This document shows positions 1 through 5,092 of a DNA stretch of 5,871 nt, piece after piece. Source of the DNA: Cyanobium sp. NIES-981 (lineage in GTDB: Bacteria; Cyanobacteriota; Cyanobacteriia; PCC-6307; Cyanobiaceae). Location of the stretch: assembly GCA_945907085.1 (NCBI GenBank), contig CAMDSS010000129.1, forward strand, positions 1-5,871. The letters run 5' to 3'. A program made the position numbers and the translations under genes. Position 1 is the first letter of the stretch; every line of letters begins with the position of its first letter. The notes beneath the pieces are model-generated. The model worked only from the letters and a program-made list of their open reading frames with translations. It made no database searches and was not told the origin of the DNA.

Positions 1-986
1 AGATCCAACCCATGGCGGCGCTCCAGGCTTTTGAGCAGGGCCATCCGCTCCTGCAGGGCAGCCAGGCTTTCCGGGTCGCTCTCCAGGGAAGACCCGTAGC
101 GATCCAGGTCGCGGGCCAAATCCTGCAGGGCCGCCAAGCCATCGGTGCAGGATTGCCGCAGAGGTTGCAGGGCGCTGTCCAGGACTTCCATCTGAGACAA
201 CTCCTGCTCACAGGCCGCCAGGTGATCCAGCACCGATGGCGCCTGGTCGGCTCCTTCCACCAGGCGACCAACCAAGGTGCCCACCCCTTCCTGGAGGCGC
301 ACCCCATGGGCCAGGCGGTTTTCTTCGGCCTCGAGTCGCGCCCGCTCCTGGGGATCCTCCAATTGGGCCGCCTCCAGATCGGCCAGCACCTGCTCCTGCT
401 CGGAGCGTTGGGCCTGGAGTTGGTCTCTTTGGCTTCGGGCTAGCTCGAGGGCTTGGGCCGCCAGCTTCCAAGCACGGCAGGCTTGCACCACGGGCTCCAG
501 CAAGGGTTGCAAGGCTTCCCCGCCGCAGCGATCCAGCCAGCGCCGCTGCTGGCCTGGCCGCGCCAGTTGCTGGGTTTGCCCCTGAACGGTGAGATCCAAC
601 AACAGCGGCCGCAGATCCTGAATTTGGGCACGACTGACAACCACGCCATTGAGGCGGTTGCGGCTCGTGAGCCGCTCCTCACTGAGGCGCCATTCCCGGC
701 TCAAGACCAACTCCCCCTCTTCGGCTTCCAGCTCCTGTTCCCCCAACCAAGCCTGCAAGGGCGGCGTGAGGCTGAAGCTGGCCTCAATCAAGCCCCGGCC
801 GCTACCGCGCCGCAGCAGGCGGGCCCCGGCGCTGCCTTGGGCACCCCCCAACAGGGCATCCAGCGCATCGAGCAGGATCGATTTACCCGCCCCAGTTTCG
901 CCGGTCAACACGGTGAATCCCGACTGGAACGCCAGGTCCAAGCGCTCGATCAGGGCAATATTTTCAAGCCGCAAACCCGTGAGCAC
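1..986 (-). CDS. recN: DNA repair protein RecN, N-terminal 328 residues (3' end beyond window)
   Basis: RecN is a cytoplasmic SMC-like ATPase that acts early in double-strand-break repair by recombination. Translating the minus strand from GTG at 986-984 gives an uninterrupted frame to the left edge. It begins with the family-typical LTGLRLENIALIERLDL, followed by a perfect Walker A, GETGAGKS, at residues 29-36 (bases 879-902). SRNRLNGVVVS lies at about 108-118 and LTVQGQTQQL at about 132-141, corresponding to the GQ-containing segment of the RecN head. From about residue 165 the protein is rich in Q, E, L, A and R, as expected for the coiled-coil arm. Family length is about 550-580 residues, so the second half with Walker B is missing. 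GTG is the only plausible start: the frame stays open upstream to a TAG at 1088-1086 but holds no ATG, GTG or TTG. The ribosome site is weak (GGAAG five bases upstream). It is transcribed divergently from the ABC1 gene. Confidence 0.95.
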   Translation of the reverse strand, partial: MLTGLRLENIALIERLDLAFQSGFTVLTGETGAGKSILLDALDALLGGAQGSAGARLLRRGSGRGLIEASFSLTPPLQAWLGEQELEAEEGELVLSREWRLSEERLTSRNRLNGVVVSRAQIQDLRPLLLDLTVQGQTQQLARPGQQRRWLDRCGGEALQPLLEPVVQACRAWKLAAQALELARSQRDQLQAQRSEQEQVLADLEAAQLEDPQERARLEAEENRLAHGVRLQEGVGTLVGRLVEGADQAPSVLDHLAACEQELSQMEVLDSALQPLRQSCTDGLAALQDLARDLDRYGSSLESDPESLAALQERMALLKSLERRHGLD

Positions 987-1093
987 CGTGGCTTCCGCAA
1001 GGCTGGGGTAATGGGCCGAACCGTAGCGGCAGTCTGATTCGTTTAGAAGGGGGGTCGGCCCGAGTGAAGGCCCTGAGCTGAAGGTCTAAAGGC
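987..1093. promoter_or_regulatory. divergent intergenic region between recN and the ABC1 kinase gene
   Basis: This 107-bp gap must hold the recN promoter and probably the promoter of the ABC1-DUF1400-thrC cluster, because the two transcripts diverge from it. I could not identify convincing -35/-10 pairs or a LexA-type operator. The right part contains an imperfect direct repeat (1059-1070 and 1071-1084) of the form CCC(T)GAG(C)TGAAGG. The second copy ends in GAAGG at 1080-1084, nine bases before the ABC1 ATG, and is the likely ribosome binding site. The regulatory role is inferred from gene orientation only. Confidence 0.45.
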
Positions 1094-2956
1094 ATGCCCA
1101 ACGAACTCGGCGACTTCATTGAGGCCTCTGGCCTCCTCAGCTACGACCCGGAAGCGATTACCCGGATCTATGCGGGCCATCCCCAAAGGCTGATCAAGCG
1201 CCTCTGGCAAACCCTGGTCCCGATTGGCCTGTACCTGCTTGGGGTCAGCACCGACTGGCTGTTTGGATTGCTAAAAAACAAGGAGCGGTCCAGGCAGCGG
1301 GCCAAGGAAGCCGCCGAATTGCTCGTGGATCTGGGGCCCGCCTTCATCAAGGCCGGCCAAGCCCTCTCCACCCGGCCCGACATCGTGCCGCCGGTGCTCC
1401 TGGAGGAGCTCGCCCAGCTCCAAGACCAACTGCCTGGTTTCGACAGCGCCCTGGCCATGGCCTGCATCGAAGAGGACCTCGGCGCCCCGATCAACAGCAT
1501 CTACGAACAACTCGATAGCGAGCCCATCTCCGCCGCCTCCCTGGGCCAGGTGCACAAGGGGGTGCTCAAATCCGGGGAAGTGGTGGCCGTCAAGGTTCAA
1601 CGGCCCGGTTTGCGCGAGCAAATCACGCTCGATCTGTACATCGTGCGCAACATCGCCGCCTGGCTGAACCGCAACGTCGGCCTGATCCGCAGCGACCTGG
1701 TGGCCCTGATCGACGAGCTGGGCAAGCGGGTGTTTGAGGAGATGGACTACTGCAATGAGGCCAGCAACGCCGAAGCCTTTGCCCGCCTCCATCGCGCCAA
1801 TCCCCGCATCGCCGTACCCGCCATCTATCGCCACGCCACCAGCCGGCGGGTGCTGACGATGGAATGGATCGATGGGGTGAAGCTCACCAACCTCGAAGCG
1901 GTTCGGGGCATCGGCGTCGACCCCGACGACATGGTGGCGGTGGGCGTGAACTGCAGCCTCCAACAACTGCTTGAGCATGGCTTTTTTCATGCCGATCCCC
2001 ACCCCGGCAACCTGCTAGCCCTGGCCGATGGCCGGCTGGCTTACCTCGATTTCGGGATGATGAGTGAGGTGAGCCGGGAATCGCGCACGGGCCTGATCCA
2101 GGCCGTAGTGCACCTGGTGAATCGCAATTTTGGCAAGCTCTCCAAAGATTTCGTCAGCCTGGGATTCCTGGCCGAAGACGTGAATCTCGAACCGATCGTG
2201 CCGGCCTTTGAAGGTGTTTTTGGCCAGGCCATCGAGATGGGCGTGAGCCGGATGGATTTCAAGGCCGTCACCGACGACCTCTCCGGCGTGATGTATCGCT
2301 TCCCCTTCCGGGTGCCGCCCTACTACGCCCTGATCATTCGCTCGTTGGTCACCCTGGAGGGTATTGCCCTCAGCGTGGATCCCGAATTCAAAATTCTGGG
2401 TGCCGCCTACCCCTATTTCGCTAGGCGACTGATGGAAGACCCCGATCCTTCCCTCAGGGAAAGCCTCAAGGAAATGTTGTTTGACGGCGATATTTTCCGT
2501 TGGCAGCGCCTCGACAACCTGGTCGCCAGTGCCTCCCAAGGCAGCCAATTGGATCTCGATGGCCTCTTGGACCAAGTGCTCGATTTCCTGTTCTCGTCCA
2601 ATGGAGGGCTTCTACGCGATCAACTGGTGGATGCGGCCATTCAACGGGTCGATTCCGTGGCTTGGCAAACCACCCTGCGGCTCAGTGGCCGCTTGCCCCA
2701 ACGGCTCCAGCCCCCGGGACTGAAACAGCGGGCCGTCGAAGCCGATGCCACCGCCCCGCTGCTGGATCTGGAACCCGTTCGCCAACTTGTCTTAATCCTG
2801 CAGGCCCTGCCAGGCTTTGAACCCCAGCTGCTGCTCAAACGCCTGCCCCGGGTTTTAAGCGAACCCAACCTGCGAGACATGGGCTTAAAAATGGCCAAAG
2901 GATTGGCTGAACGCAGCGTGGTTCGCCTGCTGCGGGATGTGCTCGTTCCAGCTTGA
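1094..2956 (+). CDS. ABC1/UbiB-family atypical kinase (620 aa)
   Basis: This is a member of the ABC1/ADCK/UbiB atypical kinase-like family, whose members support quinone and isoprenoid-lipid metabolism; plant and cyanobacterial relatives are linked to plastoquinone and tocopherol. All family hallmarks are visible: KAGQ at residues 86-89 (KxGQ motif), the alanine-rich nucleotide loop SAASLGQVH at 146-154, VAVKVQ with the ATP-binding lysine K167, FEEMDYCNEASN at 214-225, the catalytic block HADPHPGN at 299-306 (D301, N306), and DFG at 319-321 (metal-binding D319). A hydrophobic stretch at about 36-60 could touch the membrane. Residues from about 490 on form a C-terminal extension without motifs I recognise. 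The ATG is supported by GAAGG nine bases upstream and by an N-terminus typical of the family. The substrate cannot be told from sequence. It is the first of three closely spaced plus-strand genes, followed after 32 bp by the DUF1400 gene. Confidence 0.95.
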   Translation: MPNELGDFIEASGLLSYDPEAITRIYAGHPQRLIKRLWQTLVPIGLYLLGVSTDWLFGLLKNKERSRQRAKEAAELLVDLGPAFIKAGQALSTRPDIVPPVLLEELAQLQDQLPGFDSALAMACIEEDLGAPINSIYEQLDSEPISAASLGQVHKGVLKSGEVVAVKVQRPGLREQITLDLYIVRNIAAWLNRNVGLIRSDLVALIDELGKRVFEEMDYCNEASNAEAFARLHRANPRIAVPAIYRHATSRRVLTMEWIDGVKLTNLEAVRGIGVDPDDMVAVGVNCSLQQLLEHGFFHADPHPGNLLALADGRLAYLDFGMMSEVSRESRTGLIQAVVHLVNRNFGKLSKDFVSLGFLAEDVNLEPIVPAFEGVFGQAIEMGVSRMDFKAVTDDLSGVMYRFPFRVPPYYALIIRSLVTLEGIALSVDPEFKILGAAYPYFARRLMEDPDPSLRESLKEMLFDGDIFRWQRLDNLVASASQGSQLDLDGLLDQVLDFLFSSNGGLLRDQLVDAAIQRVDSVAWQTTLRLSGRLPQRLQPPGLKQRAVEADATAPLLDLEPVRQLVLILQALPGFEPQLLLKRLPRVLSEPNLRDMGLKMAKGLAERSVVRLLRDVLVPA

Positions 2957-2976
2957 GGAGCGGGCCAAAACCCCCT

Positions 2977-2980
2977 AGGG
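2977..2980 (+). promoter_or_regulatory. ribosome binding site that fixes the DUF1400 gene start
   Basis: AGGG lies eight bases before ATG 2989. An alternative TTG start at 2953 would overlap the upstream stop codon (TTGA) and add 12 residues before the signal peptide. The AGGG spacing, and the fact that the basic n-region then sits close to the N-terminus, favour ATG 2989. Confidence 0.55.
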
Positions 2981-2988
2981 TCGCAACC

Positions 2989-3567
2989 ATGACATCGACG
3001 CACCAACCCTTGAAAAAACGACGGGCCCTTGTTGCCGCCCTGTTGGGTCTGGGCATGGGGTTGACATCACCTGGGGCGATTGCCGGCGAAAATCTGGTGT
3101 TTGTGAGTGGGGCCTTTCGGCGCTCGATCCCCGTTGCCGATCTCGCTTACCTGGCCAAAACCGGCCAAGCACGGGGTTTGACGCAGGATCTCCTCGCCTT
3201 CAGTAAACAAAATCCCAAGGAGGTCGCCAAGCTGCTGAACCAATCGGTGAGCTTGCCCATCACCTTGATCAGTCGCCTGCTCAACACCCGCATTGGCGAA
3301 GCCGTACTGGAACGGCTCGCCAAGGTGATCTACCCCCTCAAGGCATCCCAGGACGGAGTAGTCGCCCTCAGGTCGGCCGTCATTCTGGGCTTGGCCAATG
3401 GCAATGGCTCGATCAATGCCATCTCCTTTCTGCAGGCTTACCCCGTTCCCGAAATCGAAGTGAGCATTCCGGCCTTGATGGCCATGCTGAAAAAAGCGAG
3501 CTCCATTGCTGAGCTTGTGCGCTTCTTCTCGGAATCTCCCCTCGATGGGCTGAAGCCTGCGCCGTAG
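2989..3567 (+). CDS. exported DUF1400 domain protein (192 aa)
   Basis: This is a small protein predicted to be secreted to the periplasm or lumen. It starts with a signal peptide: basic KKRR at residues 9-12, hydrophobic ALVAALLGLGMGL at 13-25, and an AIA motif at 30-32 suggesting cleavage before G33. The mature part (ENLVFVSGAFRRSIPVADLAYLAKTG onward) has the layout of DUF1400, a mostly cyanobacterial domain usually annotated as the N-terminal part of putative alpha/beta hydrolases: an opening strand with VADL, a helix, LLNQSVSLPITLISRLLNTRIGEAVL, then ALRSAVILGLANGNGSINAISFLQAYP. No GxSxG nucleophile elbow or any hydrolase domain is present; the protein ends soon after the DUF1400 region. 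Its role is unknown. It sits 32 bp after the ABC1 gene and 25 bp before thrC, so co-transcription is likely, but I see no functional link. The DUF1400 assignment is from memory of the family pattern. Confidence 0.85.
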   Translation: MTSTHQPLKKRRALVAALLGLGMGLTSPGAIAGENLVFVSGAFRRSIPVADLAYLAKTGQARGLTQDLLAFSKQNPKEVAKLLNQSVSLPITLISRLLNTRIGEAVLERLAKVIYPLKASQDGVVALRSAVILGLANGNGSINAISFLQAYPVPEIEVSIPALMAMLKKASSIAELVRFFSESPLDGLKPAP

Positions 3568-3592
3568 ATTCAACCCAGACAGCCTTTTCCCC

Positions 3593-4711
3593 GTGCCCGT
3601 ACTCCGATCCCTACGGCGTCTGGGTTATCGGGCCTTCGGTGGCAAACCCACCATGCAGGACTGGCCAGGCCTAATCGAGGCCTACCGGAGCTGGTTGCCC
3701 GTCTCCGACAAAACGCCTGTCATCAGCTTGCGGGAAGGGGCCACACCCCTGATACCTGCCCCCGTGATTGCCGAGCAGATCGGCCGGGGGGTGAAGGTGT
3801 ATCTGAAGTACGACGGCCTCAACCCCACGGGCTCCTTCAAGGACCGGGGCATGACCATGGCGATCAGCAAAGCCAAGGAAGCCGGCTCTGAAGCGGTGAT
3901 CTGCGCCAGCACGGGCAACACTTCAGCTGCCGCGGCCGCCTACGCCCGGAGGGGCGGCATGCGTGCTTTTGTGCTGATTCCCGATGGCTACGTGGCCCAG
4001 GGGAAATTGGCCCAGGCCCTGCTTTATGGAGCCGAGGTGATTGCCATCCAGGGCAACTTCGATACCGCCCTCTCCATTGTTCGCGATGTTGCCGATCAGT
4101 ACCCGATCACCCTGGTGAATTCGGTGAACCCCTATCGGCTGCAGGGCCAAAAAACGGCAGCCTTCGAGGTGGTGGATGCCCTGGGAGAGGCCCCGGATTG
4201 GCTGTGTATTCCCGTGGGGAATGCCGGCAACATCAGCGCCTATTGGATGGGCTTCAATGAATACAGAGAGGCGGGCCACAGCAGCAAATTGCCCAAAATG
4301 ATGGGCTTCCAGGCCGCTGGATCAGCCCCGCTGGTTCTTGGCCACACGGTGGAGCAGCCCGACACCATTGCCACGGCCATCCGGATTGGCAATCCGGTCA
4401 ACCGCGAAAAGGCCCTCAAGGTGCGTCAGGAAAGCGGCGGCGACTTCATGGCCGTCACCGATGCGGAAATCATCGATGCCTACAAGCTGCTGGGCAGCAG
4501 TGAAGGGGTGTTCTGCGAACCCGCCAGCGCCGCCTCCGTTGCAGGGCTTCTGAAACGCAAACACGAAGTGCCTGCTGGAGCCACCGTGGTCTGTGTCCTC
4601 ACCGGCAACGGCCTCAAGGACCCAACCACCGCCATCGAACACAACGACGCCAAGTTCCACACAGGCTTAGAAGCCAATACGGACCTGATTGCCAAGGTGT
4701 TGGGCTTTTAA
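3593..4711 (+). CDS. thrC: threonine synthase (PLP-dependent), 372 aa from GTG or 352 aa from ATG 3653
   Basis: This enzyme converts O-phospho-L-homoserine to L-threonine, the last step of threonine synthesis, in the cytoplasm. It is a fold-type II PLP enzyme of the short (about 350 aa) class. Numbering from GTG 3593: LREGATPLIPAP at 47-58, LNPTGSFKDRG at 76-86 with the PLP-binding lysine K83, CASTGNTSAAAAAYARRGG at 104-122, the phosphate-binding loop PVGNAGN at 207-213, and SSEGVFCEPASAA near the C-terminus with VLTGNGLKD close to the end. All key residues are intact. The start is ambiguous. GTG 3593 adds a basic 20-residue extension (LRSLRRLGYRAFGG) and has no clear ribosome site. ATG 3653 (MQDWPGLIEAYRSW) gives the usual family length with a weak GGTGG ten bases upstream. 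I list the longer form because the gap to the previous gene is then only 25 bp and the extension resembles ones I recall in picocyanobacteria. Probably last in the ABC1-DUF1400-thrC unit. Confidence 0.97.
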   Translation: MPVLRSLRRLGYRAFGGKPTMQDWPGLIEAYRSWLPVSDKTPVISLREGATPLIPAPVIAEQIGRGVKVYLKYDGLNPTGSFKDRGMTMAISKAKEAGSEAVICASTGNTSAAAAAYARRGGMRAFVLIPDGYVAQGKLAQALLYGAEVIAIQGNFDTALSIVRDVADQYPITLVNSVNPYRLQGQKTAAFEVVDALGEAPDWLCIPVGNAGNISAYWMGFNEYREAGHSSKLPKMMGFQAAGSAPLVLGHTVEQPDTIATAIRIGNPVNREKALKVRQESGGDFMAVTDAEIIDAYKLLGSSEGVFCEPASAASVAGLLKRKHEVPAGATVVCVLTGNGLKDPTTAIEHNDAKFHTGLEANTDLIAKVLGF

Positions 4712-4740
4712 ACCAATCGCGAAAGCGTCTGATCAAAACC

Positions 4741-4749
4741 TGGGGAAAA
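4741..4749 (-). promoter_or_regulatory. putative DnaA box 1 (TTTTCCCCA)
   Basis: This is an exact copy of the repeated nonamer, reading TTTTCCCCA on the minus strand, one mismatch from the cyanobacterial DnaA consensus TTTTCCACA. It lies 30 bases after the thrC stop codon, inside a small inverted repeat CCTG/CAGG (4739-4753). Confidence 0.45.
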
Positions 4750-4804
4750 CAGGCTGACGCGAGGGGAAAGAACGGCATCGGATCTCCAGGCCACCAAGCT
4801 TCTT

Positions 4805-4813
4805 TTTTCCCCA
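4805..4813 (+). promoter_or_regulatory. putative DnaA box 2 (TTTTCCCCA)
   Basis: This is a second exact copy, on the plus strand, preceded by two further T residues and followed by GG. The same CCCCAGG ending recurs at 4867-4873. Confidence 0.45.
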
Positions 4814-4825
4814 GGCCCGGGAAAT

Positions 4826-4834
4826 GGTGGAAAA
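4826..4834 (-). promoter_or_regulatory. putative DnaA box 3 (TTTTCCACC)
   Basis: The minus strand reads TTTTCCACC, eight of nine matches to TTTTCCACA, with only the last base different. It is the closest in this interval to the published-style cyanobacterial core TTTTCCAC. It lies 12 bases beyond box 2 in the opposite orientation. Confidence 0.45.
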
Positions 4835-4916
4835 CCAAAACCACTCCCCAAACCACGATCCCCTGTCCCCAGGCATCTTTAAGAAAAAACCGTTGTCCCA
4901 ACAAGGTTTAGGCGCC

Positions 4917-4925
4917 TTTTCCCCA
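4917..4925 (+). promoter_or_regulatory. putative DnaA box 4 (TTTTCCCCA)
   Basis: This is the third exact copy, on the plus strand. It overlaps by one base the palindrome AGGCGCCT (4910-4917) and lies 39 bases before the AT-rich tandem repeat, a spacing in keeping with a box next to an unwinding element. Confidence 0.45.
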
Positions 4926-4964
4926 GAAGCCCCAGCCCCTAGAACTACGGGTTTAAGTTCTTTT

Positions 4965-4987
4965 CTTTAATCCTTTAATCCTTAATC
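4965..4987 (+). repeat. AT-rich tandem repeat CTTTAATC x2 plus CTTAATC; candidate unwinding element
   Basis: Three head-to-tail units can be read directly: CTTTAATC (4965-4972), CTTTAATC (4973-4980) and CTTAATC (4981-4987, one T shorter). They sit in an AT-rich run (about 4951-4992) that stands out in otherwise GC-rich DNA. Short AT-rich tandem units beside DnaA boxes are typical of the duplex-unwinding part of bacterial origins. A promoter role for dnaN (-10-like TTTAAT or TAATCC) is the main alternative. Confidence 0.6.
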
Positions 4988-5060
4988 CGTAAGGCCTGGG
5001 AATGCCGGTCAGCCCACGTTGCGGTTTGGGCCGGCCTGTGGAAGCGTGGGTGCACGTGTT

Positions 5061-5077
5061 TGGCCGTGATCCGGCTG
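5061..5077 (+). other. small GC hairpin in the dnaN leader
   Basis: GCCG (5063-5066) and CGGC (5072-5075) can pair around a five-base loop, extended by two G-U type pairs at 5061-5062/5076-5077. It lies just before TAAGG (5078-5082), the likely dnaN ribosome binding site, ten bases from ATG 5093. It could influence initiation, but a stem this short arises easily by chance in GC-rich sequence. Confidence 0.2.
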
Positions 5078-5092
5078 TAAGGCCCCAATCCC

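Larger units (their letters stand above)
4712..5092. other. oriC: gene-free thrC-dnaN interval; candidate origin of replication
   Basis: This 381-bp stretch has no supported gene. It contains three exact TTTTCCCCA nonamers in both orientations (4741-4749, 4805-4813, 4917-4925). It also has TTTTCCACC (minus strand, 4826-4834) and weaker sites at 4863-4871, 4893-4901 and 5037-5045. Downstream comes an AT-rich tandem array (4965-4987) that could act as an unwinding element, and then dnaN. DnaA-box clusters plus an AT-rich repeat next to dnaN are known for origins in many bacteria, including some cyanobacteria with the box TTTTCCACA. Here the repeated nonamer differs from that at one position (CCCCA instead of CCACA), so DnaA binding is inference. 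No strong terminator for thrC is visible; a 4-bp inverted repeat CCTG/CAGG (4739-4753) is too short to call. The dnaN promoter must also lie here, but I cannot place it. Confidence 0.55.

Noticed and set aside
12..1037. Plus-strand frames of 143 and 194 codons opposite recN
   Set aside because: The minus strand encodes a continuous RecN with Walker A; the plus frames are antisense and Q/G/R-rich without recognisable motifs.
987..1093. LexA operator for SOS control of recN
   Set aside because: I looked for a cyanobacterial-type palindrome (GTAC...GTWC-like) and found none in the gap.
1271..2575. Long minus-strand open frames (243 and 186 codons) opposite the ABC1 kinase gene
   Set aside because: They are antisense shadows of a GC-rich gene; the plus-strand frame carries every kinase-family motif and these show only low-complexity G/H/Q-rich sequence.
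3585..3593. TTTTCCCCG just at the GTG of thrC, eight of nine matches to the repeated nonamer
   Set aside because: It is a single near-match outside the cluster, with no companion sites; most likely chance.
4711..4753. Possible terminator after thrC (CGC-GAAA-GCG at about 4718-4727 and CCTG/CAGG at 4739-4753)
   Set aside because: Stems of only three and four base pairs without a following T-run do not support a Rho-independent terminator.
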